Below, piece after piece: positions 16,363 to 25,636 of a stretch of DNA of 64,000 bases (positions are counted from its first letter, which is position 1; every line of letters starts with the position of its first letter). This DNA comes from Bacteroidales bacterium WCE2004 (GTDB lineage: Bacteria > Bacteroidota > Bacteroidia > Bacteroidales > UBA932): positions 415,144-479,143 of the forward strand of contig FUZR01000001.1 in the NCBI GenBank assembly GCA_900167895.1, in the 5' to 3' direction. The notes beneath the pieces were generated by a model that was given only the letters and a program-made list of their open reading frames with translations, was not told the DNA's origin and made no database searches. The translations under genes were made by a program, and so were the position numbers.

Positions 16363-18246
16363 ATGCCGAGCTTCCTGCAGATCGAGAACATCTCCAAATC
16401 CTACGGACCGAAGGTGCTCTTCGAGCACATCGGATTCAATGTCAACGAAGGCGACAAGATTGCCCTGATCGCTCCCAACGGCACGGGCAAGACTTCGCTG
16501 TTGCGCATCCTCGCCGGCGAAGACAAGTCCGACTCCGGCGGGCGCATCCTTTTCCTGAAAGACATCCGCATCGCGTTCCTGAAGCAGGAATACGATTATG
16601 ACCCGGCCCTCACCATCGAGGAGCAGGTGCTGCGCCACAGCGCGCCGCTGATCGCCGGCTTCCACGAGGAAGAGTTGCGCGACTACCGGCAGCGGGTGCG
16701 CGAGCTGCTCACCAGTTTCCGCCTGCCGGACGTATCCAAGCAGATGGCGGCGCTGTCGGGCGGCGAGGTCAAGCGTGTGGCGCTGAGCGAGCTGCTGGCG
16801 CTGCAGGCCGACTTTCTCGTACTCGACGAGCCGACGAACCACCTCGACATCGAGGCGATCGAGTTTCTGGAGGGGTATCTCAAGCGCAGCCGCTGTACGC
16901 TGCTGATGGTCACGCACGACCGATATTTCCTGGACCGGGTGTGCAACACGGTGATGGAACTGGACCACGGGGCGATCTATACCTACAAGGGTGATTATCA
17001 GAATTATCTGGAGAAACGGGAAGAGCGCATCGCGCACTACAACGCGGAGACGGACAAGGTCCGCAACCTGCTGCGGCGCGAGCTGGAGTGGATCCACGCG
17101 ACGCCCTGTGCGCGCAGCGGGAAGGCGAAGTACCGCATCGACGCGTTCCACGAGCTGTCGGACCGCGCGGCGCAGGTCTATACGACGAAGCAGATCTCGC
17201 TCGAAGGCGTGGGCGCCGCGTCGCGCCTGGGCGGCAAGATCATCAATTGCAAGGATGTCAATTATGACTGGGAGGGGATCCCGATGTTGCGGGATTTCAC
17301 CTACAATTTCCAGCGCTTCGACAAGGTCGGGATCGTGGGGCGCAACGGTGTCGGCAAGAGTACGTTCCTGGACCTGCTGACGGGCGCCATCGAGCCGGAC
17401 AGCGGGGTGATCGACCGGGGCGAGACGCTGAAGATCGGGTATTACCGGCAGCAGGGGATGGATTTTGATCCGGAGGATACGGTGCTGGACGTGGTGCCGG
17501 ACACGCGGCTGCTGGGGCGCTTCCTTTTTCCGCACGATATGCTTTCTACGCGCGTGGGGCGGCTGTCCGGCGGCGAGAAGCGGCGGCTGTATCTGCTGAC
17601 GATCCTGATGCAGGAGCCGAATCTGCTGATCCTCGACGAGCCGACCAACGATCTGGATATCGTGACGCTGAATATCCTGGAGGAGTATCTGAAGGAGTTC
17701 CAGGGCAGTCTGCTGATTGTCAGCCACGACCGGCATTTCCTGGACCGGGTGACGGACCATCTGCTGGTCTTCTGCGGCGAGGGGCTCGTCAAGGATTTTG
17801 TCGGGCATTTCTCGGAATACCGCGCCTATATCCGCGACTTTGAGAAGAGCAAAAAGGCGGCGGCTGCCCAGCGGTCGGACGGAAATTATTTTTCGTCCAC
17901 GAGGGCCGAAAAACCAATTTCCGCTCCGACCTCCACAACGCCCACCCGCGACGCCGCCGCCCAAAAACCTTCCACAACGCCCACGCACGGCACCCGACCC
18001 GCTGCCACGACGCCCACGCGCGACGCCACCGCGAAGCCGCGGAAGCTGACCTGGAAGGAGCAGCGGGAGCTGGAGGCGATCGAGGCGGCGCTGCCGAAGC
18101 TGGAGGCGGAGAAGGCGGAGCTGGAGGCGCGGATGTCGTCCGGCACGCTCCCCTACGCGGAGCTGCAGGCGGCCTCGGAGCGCGTCCAGGCCCTCATCGA
18201 CGAAATCAGCCAGCACGAAATGCGCTGGCTGGAACTCTCGGAGTAA
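16363..18246 (+). CDS. ABC-F family ATPase (Uup/EttA type)
   Basis: A 627-residue soluble protein with two ABC domains and no membrane segments. Domain 1 has Walker A APNGTGKTSL, signature LSGGEVKRV and Walker B LVLDEPTNHLD. Domain 2 has GRNGVGKSTF, RLSGGEKRR and LILDEPTNDLD. The inter-domain arm lies at about 225-290. The C-terminal 65 residues form a charged coiled coil (WKEQRELEAIEAALPKLEA), as in Uup. Before the coiled coil is a Pro/Thr-rich linker with three TPTRDA-like repeats (see 17933-18027). ABC-F proteins act on ribosomes or nucleic acids rather than in transport. It follows the ROK gene by 1 base and is probably co-transcribed. Confidence 0.9.
   Translation: MPSFLQIENISKSYGPKVLFEHIGFNVNEGDKIALIAPNGTGKTSLLRILAGEDKSDSGGRILFLKDIRIAFLKQEYDYDPALTIEEQVLRHSAPLIAGFHEEELRDYRQRVRELLTSFRLPDVSKQMAALSGGEVKRVALSELLALQADFLVLDEPTNHLDIEAIEFLEGYLKRSRCTLLMVTHDRYFLDRVCNTVMELDHGAIYTYKGDYQNYLEKREERIAHYNAETDKVRNLLRRELEWIHATPCARSGKAKYRIDAFHELSDRAAQVYTTKQISLEGVGAASRLGGKIINCKDVNYDWEGIPMLRDFTYNFQRFDKVGIVGRNGVGKSTFLDLLTGAIEPDSGVIDRGETLKIGYYRQQGMDFDPEDTVLDVVPDTRLLGRFLFPHDMLSTRVGRLSGGEKRRLYLLTILMQEPNLLILDEPTNDLDIVTLNILEEYLKEFQGSLLIVSHDRHFLDRVTDHLLVFCGEGLVKDFVGHFSEYRAYIRDFEKSKKAAAAQRSDGNYFSSTRAEKPISAPTSTTPTRDAAAQKPSTTPTHGTRPAATTPTRDATAKPRKLTWKEQRELEAIEAALPKLEAEKAELEARMSSGTLPYAELQAASERVQALIDEISQHEMRWLELSE
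17933..18027 (+). repeat. Three degenerate 23-bp repeats in the ABC-F linker
   Basis: Units at 17933-17955, 17972-17994 and 18005-18027 share the core CCACnACGCCCAC and encode TTPTRDA, TTPTHGT and TTPTRDA. They sit in a low-complexity linker between the second ATPase domain and the C-terminal coiled coil. Confidence 0.7.
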
Positions 18247-18254
18247 TTATCGCC

Positions 18255-18294
18255 GGACGGCCTTTCACGCCCGACCGGATCGGGCATTCCGTCC
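18255..18294. terminator. Nested inverted repeat between convergent ABC-F and glnS
   Basis: An inner stem GCCCGA (18269-18274)/TCGGGC (18280-18285) lies inside an outer stem GGACGG (18255-18260)/CCGTCC (18289-18294). It fills nearly all of the 48-bp gap between two convergent genes, so a two-way terminator is likely, although no T run follows. Confidence 0.5.
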
Positions 18295-19950
18295 TTATTC
18301 GGGTTTGTAGGAGTCCTTCAGGGAGACGGTCTTGTTGAAGATGACCTTGTCCGGGGTGGAGTCCTTGTCCTGGACGTAGTAGCCGGTGCGCTCGAACTGC
18401 ACGGCGATGCCGGAGGCATCCTCGAGCAGGGCGGGCTCGGCGAGGCCGGTGCCCAGGGTGAGCGATTCGGGGTTCAGGAAATCCTTGTAGTCTTTGTCTT
18501 CAGGCACCTGGCTCATGTCGGCGAGGGTGAAGAGACGGTCGTAGTTGCGCAGCTCGATCTGCTTCGCGTGCGCGCAGGAGACCCAGTGGATCGTACCCTT
18601 GACGGAGCGCCATTCGCCGCCGCCCGGCCTGGTGGACGGGTCGTAGGTGCATTCGAGCTCGACGACATTGCCTTCGGCGTCCTTGATGACCTTCTCGCAC
18701 TTGATGATGTAGGTGTACTTGAGGCGAACCTCGCCGTCGGGCTTGAGGCGGAAGAACTTCTTGGGGGCGTCCTCCATGAAGTCGGCGCGGTCGATCCACA
18801 GCTCGCCCGTGAAGGGGACCTTGCGGGTCGCGCCCTCCGGCTCCGCCGGGTTGAGCGGGCAGTCGTACCACTCCACGAGGCCTTCGGGCCAGTTGGTGAT
18901 CTTGACCTTGACGGGATCCTGGACCACCATATAGCGGTTGGCGCGGGCGTTGAGGTCCTGACGGACGCACCACTCCAGCAGCTGGATGTCCATCAGCTGG
19001 TCGCGCTTGCTCACGCCGATCTTGTCGCAGAACATCTTGAGCGCCTCGGCCGTGTAGCCGCGGCGGCGGACGCCGCAGAGCGTCGGCATGCGCGGGTCGT
19101 CCCAGCCGGCCACGAGGCCCTTCTGCACGAGCTCGAGGAGCTTGCGCTTGCTCATCAGGGTGTAGGTCAGGTTGAGGCGGGCGAATTCGTATTGGTGGGA
19201 CGGGTAGATCCCGAGCGTCTCGATGAACCAGTCGTAGAGCGGACGGTGGACGTCGAACTCGAGCGTGCAGATGGAGTGCGTGATGTGCTCGATGGAGTCG
19301 CACTGGCCGTGCGTGAAGTCGTACATCGGGTAGATGCACCACTTGTCGCCCGTACGGTGGTGGGATGCGTGCTTGATGCGGTACAGCAGCGGGTCGCGCA
19401 TCATCATATTGGGGTGCGCCATGTCGATCTTGGCGCGCAGGACCTTCTCGCCGTCGGCGTATTTGCCGTCGCGCATCTCGCGGAACAGCCGGAGGTTCTC
19501 CTCCACGCTGCGGTTGCGGAAGGGGCTCTCGATGCCCGGCTTGTCCACGGTGCCGCGGCCCTTGGAGATCTCCTCCTGGGTCTGGTCGTCGACATAGGCG
19601 AGGCCGCGCCTGATCAGCTCCTCGGCCCACTCGTAGAGCTGGTCGAAGTAGTCGGAGGCGTAGCATTCCTTCTCCCACTGGAAGCCGAGCCACTTGATGT
19701 CCTCCTTGATGGCGTCCACATACTCGACATCTTCCTTGACCGGGTTGGTGTCGTCGTAGCGGAGGTTGGTCTTGCCGCCGTACTTGGCCGCCAGCCCGAA
19801 GTTGATGCAGAGGGACTTGGCGTGGCCCAGGTGCAGGTAGCCGTTGGGTTCCGGCGGGAACCGGGTCAGGACGGCCGGCACCTTGCCGCTCGCGAGGTCG
19901 TTCTCGATGATCTCTTCCAGGAAATTAAGCTTCTTATCGTTTTCTTCCAT
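18295..19950 (-). CDS. glnS: Glutaminyl-tRNA synthetase
   Basis: A 551-residue class I synthetase that charges tRNA-Gln with glutamine. The HIGH motif is HLGHAKS, preceded by the RFPPEPNGYL signature shared by GlnRS and GluRS; the KMSKS motif appears as LMSKRKL. The internal segment YDFTHGQCDSIEHITHS is characteristic of GlnRS rather than GluRS, and the anticodon-binding beta-barrels occupy the last 200 residues. Length matches bacterial GlnRS. The start at 19950 follows a -7 box at 19973-19980. It implies direct charging of tRNA-Gln. Confidence 0.96.
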   Translation of the reverse strand: MEENDKKLNFLEEIIENDLASGKVPAVLTRFPPEPNGYLHLGHAKSLCINFGLAAKYGGKTNLRYDDTNPVKEDVEYVDAIKEDIKWLGFQWEKECYASDYFDQLYEWAEELIRRGLAYVDDQTQEEISKGRGTVDKPGIESPFRNRSVEENLRLFREMRDGKYADGEKVLRAKIDMAHPNMMMRDPLLYRIKHASHHRTGDKWCIYPMYDFTHGQCDSIEHITHSICTLEFDVHRPLYDWFIETLGIYPSHQYEFARLNLTYTLMSKRKLLELVQKGLVAGWDDPRMPTLCGVRRRGYTAEALKMFCDKIGVSKRDQLMDIQLLEWCVRQDLNARANRYMVVQDPVKVKITNWPEGLVEWYDCPLNPAEPEGATRKVPFTGELWIDRADFMEDAPKKFFRLKPDGEVRLKYTYIIKCEKVIKDAEGNVVELECTYDPSTRPGGGEWRSVKGTIHWVSCAHAKQIELRNYDRLFTLADMSQVPEDKDYKDFLNPESLTLGTGLAEPALLEDASGIAVQFERTGYYVQDKDSTPDKVIFNKTVSLKDSYKPE

Positions 19951-19972
19951 AACGGTCTTTTAGTAAATCGCG

Positions 19973-20000
19973 CAAAATTACGAATAAATCCGTAAATTTG
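19973..20000. promoter_or_regulatory. Divergent promoter pair: glnS (-) and yicC (+)
   Basis: Plus-strand CAAAATTA (19973-19980) is TAATTTTG for glnS. TAAATTTG (19993-20000) serves yicC (ATG 20025). Both are exact TAnnTTTG boxes 12 bp apart. Confidence 0.65.
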
Positions 20001-20024
20001 CGAGCCAAAAACACATATCCATCT

Positions 20025-20900
20025 ATGATCAAGTCGATGACCGGCTACGGCAAAGGGATTGCCGAGCTCTCCACGGGTCGCCTCACCCTCGAAATACGCA
20101 CCCTCAACGGGAAAAACTGCGATATCAACATCAAGTCCTCGCTCCTGCCCAAGGACAAGGAGCTGGAAGTCCGCAAGACGCTCACCGACGCGCTGCAGCG
20201 CGGCACGGTGGACCTGCTGCTGACCTTCGAGCCCAAGGCGGGCGCGGCGGCGCGCAAGATCGACGCCGCGATGGTCGAGGACTACTTCCGGCAGATCCAC
20301 GCCATCGGCTGCAAGGTCGGCATCGCGATGCCCAAGGAAGAGTACCTCGAGGCCATCCTGCGCTTCCCCGACGTGTTCGAGGGCGGCAAGCAGGAGACCA
20401 TCCCCGAGGAGGAATGGCCGGCCGTGCAGGCGGCGCTGCAGGACGCGCTGACGGCGCTGGACGCCTACCGCGTCCGCGAGGGCGCCGCACTCTACGCCGA
20501 CGTCACCTCCCGCGTGGCGGGCATCCTCGCGCTCTACGACGAGGTCGAGGCCCACGAGGCCGAGCGCCTCGACGCCGTGCGCGAGCGCATCCGCAAGGCG
20601 GCCGAAGACCTGCAGGTCAAGCTGGACAAGGAGCGCTTCGAGCAGGAGATGATCTTCTACCTGGAGAAGCTCGACATCAACGAGGAGAAGGTCCGCCTGC
20701 GCCAGCACTGCAAGTACTTCATGGACACGATCGACGGCGAGCCGTATCCCGGCAAGAAGCTGGGCTTCATCATCCAGGAGATGGGGCGCGAGATCAACAC
20801 CACCGGCTCCAAGGCCAACCACGCCCCCATCCAGCAGCTCGTGGTCCGGATGAAGGACGAGCTCGAGAAGATCCGCGAGCAGTCGATGAATATCCTCTGA
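20025..20900 (+). CDS. yicC: YicC family endoribonuclease
   Basis: A 291-residue protein of normal YicC length. It starts with the family signature MIKSMTGYGKG, then LEIRTLNGKNCDINIK, and ends with the conserved region GKKLGFIIQEMGREINTTGSKAN and the C-terminal VRMKDELEKIREQ. The middle is a long charged helical region. YicC proteins act as RNases, with a role in small-RNA turnover shown for the E. coli protein. The ATG at 20025 is preferred to the in-frame ATG at 19998, which would overlap the -7 box. The gene ends 6 bases before the stop of the convergent pilus operon. Confidence 0.93.
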   Translation: MIKSMTGYGKGIAELSTGRLTLEIRTLNGKNCDINIKSSLLPKDKELEVRKTLTDALQRGTVDLLLTFEPKAGAAARKIDAAMVEDYFRQIHAIGCKVGIAMPKEEYLEAILRFPDVFEGGKQETIPEEEWPAVQAALQDALTALDAYRVREGAALYADVTSRVAGILALYDEVEAHEAERLDAVRERIRKAAEDLQVKLDKERFEQEMIFYLEKLDINEEKVRLRQHCKYFMDTIDGEPYPGKKLGFIIQEMGREINTTGSKANHAPIQQLVVRMKDELEKIREQSMNIL

Positions 20901-20906
20901 TTCCGG

Positions 20907-23294
20907 CTAGCGGTTCCGGACGCAGCGGACGGGGCCTGTGCCGGACTGGTTGTTTCCGCCATTCTCAATAAAGCCTATGACCCCAAACCGATTCTTCGCC
21001 ACGTTCAGCATCTCGCTGTGGGAGGAGAGCGGGTAGTTACAGCTCGAATCATTCCGCTGGACCCTCGCGCCCAGGAAGAATGTGTCCTGGACCGGGAAGA
21101 AGATCGTCCCTTTGGTGGCGCGATTGTCATAACCTCCTGGATAACATAACCGGGCTTCGCCATAGGACGAAGTATACTCCACCGTGCGGGCATCCCCCGA
21201 CGCCGTAGTGAACCCACCGGTCAACGCAGCGCCAGGACCGGGAACCTTCCAGCCCGGCGGACAGGGATCATAGATGGACTTGTTCGCCTCGCAGCCGTCA
21301 CCGCCGTGCCCGACGGCGATCAGCTTCGGGTCGTTCCAGACGGCTGCGTCGTCGCTCAGGGGGAAGACGCCCCCTTTCGTCCAGCGATTGCCTGCGCCTC
21401 CATCCAGCCAGGTGGTCGGATGATGGACACTATATGTGATATTGTAGCCTCCCTCCGAGGCATCGGGCCAGTTCACCGGCGTGGTCCATTTCGTGCGCGT
21501 CATGAACGGATCCTTGCGCCCCCACACATAGTGGAAACCCCAGGAGGCGTTGACGCCCACGCCCCGGTTGTTGCCCGTTTCGGCCGTGGCGCCGAGATTG
21601 CGGTCCATGATGAACGCATGCTCGTACACGCCGCCTGCCGCCCAATACGAATTGTTGTAGCGGTGCACCGCCCCGCCGGGGACAGGATAGACATAGGTCC
21701 CCGCCACCGGAGCCACTTCCATGTCCGGATTGTAGTCCGTCACCCAGATATGCCAGCTCCAGAGGATAATCCCCTCGGCGTTCCTGACCGCCACGAGGGC
21801 ATTGCCCTTCATCCCGGCCTGCACCCGGATCCGGATATAGGGATCGTGGCCCGCGACCGGGTCGCCCGCATATTGCGGGTCGAAGCCTTTGCCGGACACG
21901 ACATACGCGCCGTTGTCCTCCACCGAGCCGACCAGCAGGTCGCCCGCGTCGGCCTTCGTGCCGTCTTCCCGGTAAATCTCGTTCCACACGAAGGCAGCCG
22001 TCCACGGCGTCGATTCGTTCAACGTCAGCACTTCGTTGTCGCCGCCGGCGGCGCCGTAGACGCCCAGATTATAACCGGGAGGATTCCAGAACACCGCGGC
22101 GCGACGCACCGGGATCGCATACGTTAGGAATTCACCGGCGCGCAGCGGCGGTTGCAGCATATAGCAGTTGGCGTCCACCTTGAACGTCAGCCTGTCGCCC
22201 AGATCCTCAATCCGGTAGTCGTTAGCAGGCGTTCCCTTGCCGCTCAGGGTGATGTTGTAGGTATACTTGTAATTAGGCTTGACGTCGAAGTCGTTGACCA
22301 GGTCCCCGCCCAGATAGTAGATATAGACGATCGGCTTGCTGTCGTCGCCATAATGCGCATAGATCCGGACGCCGGTGGCGCCGAGGGGTGCGCCCAGATT
22401 CTTGCCTTTCTGGGTAGCGGACGCGTCAGTGTTGGACCCCTGTCCCCGGAGGTTGGCCGGGACATAATAGGCAAAGGACTGGACGGTCCCGTCATTGCTG
22501 GCGAACGCGTCTGCAGACGCGTCGAAACGCATCGGCCGTACGTTGGAGAAAGGATCCCGGAAGTCGATGGCGTCGCCCGCATCCGTCGCGAAATCGGTCA
22601 CATAATAATGCTTCGCGTTGACATTGAAGAGCTGGACGTCCTCGATGATCACCTTGTTGTCGCCGGTCTTGTCGAACGCCTCGTTCTTCACGTTGATCAC
22701 CACCTTCGCGCAGTTGCGCCGCAGCGTCAGGTTCATCGCGGTCGAGGCCGTCACCGAATCGAAGGTGTAGTGGCCACCCATCTGAAGATAGTGATAGCAA
22801 TCGTCGCCATTCTCCACATCGTGCCAGACGCTGGCCAGGGAACTGATCTCCCGATAATTCTCATTCTCCAGGAAATTCCCGAGCGTGGTGTGGTCCGTGA
22901 GGGGCAGGTAGCCGAAGGAATTCGCAATCACCACGACCGTCTGCGGCGTTGAGCGCGCCACCAGGGCGAAGCCCTCGCCCTGCGCCGCGACCAGCGGCCA
23001 GTGGTCGTAGTATTGCTGCTGGCCGATCAGTTCCGCATCCGCATCCTCGCCGTCGAACTGCAGCAGCAGGACGGTCTTGATGGCTGCGTCCGCGTCGTAG
23101 CCGGGATCCTCCGGCTCGTAATAGATGTCCGCCTTGCTGCCGGGCATGCCGTCTTCGACGGCGGCGACATTCAGTGTCAGGGCGACGGGAACCGTTTCCC
23201 CGTCTTCCACCGGCCGGACCGGCGGATCGATCAACTGTGTGCAAGCGCCCAGCAGGAGGGGCAGCAGAAATATGGAAAGTCTGTTTTTCATCAA
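20907..23294 (-). CDS. DUF4906 putative pilus tip lipoprotein, cassette 2, distal
   Basis: A 795-residue lipoprotein; the lipobox LLLGAC puts the lipid-anchored Cys at about residue 18. The N-terminal 300 residues resemble a fimbrillin fold. Next comes the DUF4906-type core: DANCYMLQPP, YAIPVRRAAVFWN, ILWSWHIWVTDYNPD. After AFIMDRNLGA comes a variable stretch, then SIYDPCPPGWKVP, and the protein ends GPVRCVRNR, matching the closing pattern of the Fib_succ_major domain. It is the last gene of the operon and the closest paralogue of its upstream neighbour (110 aligned bases at 22921-23030 and 25248-25357 differ at 5). The tip or adhesin role is inferred from fimbrillin operons of this group. 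Start at 23294 or the adjacent ATG at 23291. Confidence 0.82.
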   Translation of the reverse strand: MMKNRLSIFLLPLLLGACTQLIDPPVRPVEDGETVPVALTLNVAAVEDGMPGSKADIYYEPEDPGYDADAAIKTVLLLQFDGEDADAELIGQQQYYDHWPLVAAQGEGFALVARSTPQTVVVIANSFGYLPLTDHTTLGNFLENENYREISSLASVWHDVENGDDCYHYLQMGGHYTFDSVTASTAMNLTLRRNCAKVVINVKNEAFDKTGDNKVIIEDVQLFNVNAKHYYVTDFATDAGDAIDFRDPFSNVRPMRFDASADAFASNDGTVQSFAYYVPANLRGQGSNTDASATQKGKNLGAPLGATGVRIYAHYGDDSKPIVYIYYLGGDLVNDFDVKPNYKYTYNITLSGKGTPANDYRIEDLGDRLTFKVDANCYMLQPPLRAGEFLTYAIPVRRAAVFWNPPGYNLGVYGAAGGDNEVLTLNESTPWTAAFVWNEIYREDGTKADAGDLLVGSVEDNGAYVVSGKGFDPQYAGDPVAGHDPYIRIRVQAGMKGNALVAVRNAEGIILWSWHIWVTDYNPDMEVAPVAGTYVYPVPGGAVHRYNNSYWAAGGVYEHAFIMDRNLGATAETGNNRGVGVNASWGFHYVWGRKDPFMTRTKWTTPVNWPDASEGGYNITYSVHHPTTWLDGGAGNRWTKGGVFPLSDDAAVWNDPKLIAVGHGGDGCEANKSIYDPCPPGWKVPGPGAALTGGFTTASGDARTVEYTSSYGEARLCYPGGYDNRATKGTIFFPVQDTFFLGARVQRNDSSCNYPLSSHSEMLNVAKNRFGVIGFIENGGNNQSGTGPVRCVRNR

Positions 23295-23305
23295 AATAAC
23301 TTCAT

Positions 23306-25621
23306 CTAATGAAGACGGATGCAGCGGACCGGCATCCCGAGGTAACGGGTACCGCCGCTTGAAGCAGTCAACGCCGAGGAATTGAAAATAAAGAAAGTGC
23401 CCTGCGTCGCCGCAGCATTACCCTGCATTTGTGGTGAATTACTCCAGCTATAACCATACGTGTTGATGTTTCCCCAAGCCGCACCATGATGGATCCGGTA
23501 GCCACTGGCAGGGTACCAGACGCGACCGTTGGCGGAATCCCCTCCAGGATAGAGATATCGTCCGGCGGGTGCAGAGAACCATTCAGTATTGCTGGAGGCA
23601 TTGAATCCCTGCCAGGTGTCCTTCGCCGGGACCCGCCACCCGGGCGGGCAAGGATCATAGACAGATTTGTCCTGCTCGCAGTTGTCACCGCCGTGATTGC
23701 CAAACAAGGGGTCATTCCACGGACGCTCCACGCTTCCCAGGCTGGTATTTTGCCACCATCCAGAGTAATGCACAGTCGGGTTGTGTATGGTTTTGAGGAC
23801 ATCAGCCGTTGCGCTATTATTTGAGATGGGCGCACCAGTCGGCTCGGGATCCTTCTTGCCGAACTGGTAGTAAGCGCCGCGGGTGTCATCGATTTCCCCA
23901 TAACTTGACAAAGCGCCCAGGTTACGGTCCATGATGAAGGCATGCTCGTATTCCTTCCCGGCGCCCCAGAGCGTGCCGGCATAGCGGTGCAGCGCGCCGC
24001 CGGTAACGGGATACACATAGGTGCCGCTCACCGGTTTCATCTCCACGTCCGGATCATAATCCGTCACCCAGATATGCCAGCTCCAGAGAATGACGCCGGC
24101 GGCATTCCTGAGTGCGACGAGGGCGTCGCCCTTCATCCCGGAGTCCACCTTGATCCGGAAGAACGGATCGTGGCCGTCGATCGCCACGCCCGAATAATTC
24201 GGGTCGAATCCCTTGCCGGTGAAGACATATTTCCCCGAGCCGTCATCGACGGAGCCGACCAGCAGCTCGCTTTCGCCGACCAGGCTGGCATCCTCTCGCT
24301 TGATCCTGTTCCACACGAAGCTGAGCGTCCATTGCGTCGATTCGCTCAGCGTCAGCACTTCGTTGTCGCCGCCGGAAGCGCCGTACACGCCCAGTCCCAC
24401 GCCCGGCGCGTTCCAGAACACCATGGCCCGGCGCACCGGGATGGTGTACGTGAGCGATTTGTCCGCGCGGGTCGGCGGCTGCAGCATATAGCAGTTCGCA
24501 TCGACCTTGAACGTCAGCCGGTCGCCCAGGTCTTCGATCCGGTAATCGTTCAGCGGCGTTCCCTTGCCGGTCAGGGTGATGTTGTAGGTGTACTTGGTAT
24601 TCGGTTTCAGGTCGAAATCATTGACCAGGTCCCCGCCCAGGTAGTAGGTATAGACGATCGGCTCTTCGTTGTCGCCGTAGTGCGCATAGATCCGGAAGCA
24701 GGTCGCGCCGAGTGGCGCGCCCAGGTTCTTGCCCTTCTGGGAGGCGGCCGCATCGGTGTTGGCGCCCAGTCCGCGCAGGTTGGCCGGAATATAGTAGGCA
24801 AACGTCTGCGTGGAGCCGTCGTTGGCCGCGAAGGCCTCCTCCGGCGCGTCGAAGCGCATCGGATACATGTTGGAGAACTTGTCCTCGAAGTCGATGGCGT
24901 CACCCGCGCTTTGCGCGAAGTCAGTTACATAGTAGTGCTTCCTGTTGATGTTGCACAGACGGACGTCCTCGATGACGACCTTGTTGTCGCCGGACTTGTC
25001 AAAGGCGTTGTTCGTCACATTGATGATGACCTTGGCGCAGTTACGCCGGAGCGTCAGGTTCATCGCGGTTGATTCCGTCACCGAGTCGAAGGTGTGGTGG
25101 CCGCCCATCTGGAGATAATGGTGCCGGTCGCCGCCGTCTTCAACTTCGTGCCAGACGTTGGACAGCATGGAGACGACGCTATGGTTCTCATTCTCCAGGA
25201 AGTTGCCCAGCGTGGTGTGGTCCGTCAGGGGCAGGTAGCCGAAGGAATTCGCGATCACCACGACCGTCTGCGGCGTGGAGCGCGCCACCAGGGCGAAGCC
25301 CTCGCCCTGCGCCGCGACGAGCGGCCAGTGGTCGAAGTACTGCTGCTGGCCGATCAGTTGCGCGTCCGCGTCCTCGCCGTCGAACTGCAGCAGCAGGACG
25401 GTCCTGATGGCCGCATCCGCGTCGAACGCGGGATCTTCCGGCTCGTGGTAGATGTCCGCCTTGGCGCCGGGCATGCCGTCTTCGGGGGCGGCGACGTCCA
25501 GGGTCAGGGCGACGGGGACGAGTGGGCCGTCCGCATCGCGGGGTCCGTCCGGCGCGAGGTTCATCTGGTTACACGCGCCCAGCAGGAAGGGCAGCAGGAA
25601 TATGGAAAACTTGCATTTCAT
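23306..25621 (-). CDS. DUF4906 putative pilus tip lipoprotein, cassette 2, proximal
   Basis: A 771-residue lipoprotein with lipobox LLLGAC. It shares the N-terminal region (VPVALTLDVAAPEDGMPG, LLLQFDGEDADAQLIGQQQY) nearly word for word with the downstream paralogue. The core markers are DANCYMLQPP, VRRAMVFWNAPG and ILWSWHIWVTDYDPD, then AFIMDRNLGA, a variable middle, SIYDPCPPGWRVP, and the C-terminus PVRCIRLH. Differences from the distal copy concentrate after the MDRNLGA motif, where the segment up to the Cys-Pro-Pro-Gly-Trp motif is unrelated in sequence and length. It starts 15 bases after the FimB/Mfa2-like gene. Surface location is expected for a lipidated pilus protein. Confidence 0.82.
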   Translation of the reverse strand: MKCKFSIFLLPFLLGACNQMNLAPDGPRDADGPLVPVALTLDVAAPEDGMPGAKADIYHEPEDPAFDADAAIRTVLLLQFDGEDADAQLIGQQQYFDHWPLVAAQGEGFALVARSTPQTVVVIANSFGYLPLTDHTTLGNFLENENHSVVSMLSNVWHEVEDGGDRHHYLQMGGHHTFDSVTESTAMNLTLRRNCAKVIINVTNNAFDKSGDNKVVIEDVRLCNINRKHYYVTDFAQSAGDAIDFEDKFSNMYPMRFDAPEEAFAANDGSTQTFAYYIPANLRGLGANTDAAASQKGKNLGAPLGATCFRIYAHYGDNEEPIVYTYYLGGDLVNDFDLKPNTKYTYNITLTGKGTPLNDYRIEDLGDRLTFKVDANCYMLQPPTRADKSLTYTIPVRRAMVFWNAPGVGLGVYGASGGDNEVLTLSESTQWTLSFVWNRIKREDASLVGESELLVGSVDDGSGKYVFTGKGFDPNYSGVAIDGHDPFFRIKVDSGMKGDALVALRNAAGVILWSWHIWVTDYDPDVEMKPVSGTYVYPVTGGALHRYAGTLWGAGKEYEHAFIMDRNLGALSSYGEIDDTRGAYYQFGKKDPEPTGAPISNNSATADVLKTIHNPTVHYSGWWQNTSLGSVERPWNDPLFGNHGGDNCEQDKSVYDPCPPGWRVPAKDTWQGFNASSNTEWFSAPAGRYLYPGGDSANGRVWYPASGYRIHHGAAWGNINTYGYSWSNSPQMQGNAAATQGTFFIFNSSALTASSGGTRYLGMPVRCIRLH

Positions 25622-25636
25622 CGTCGTTCCTCCTCT

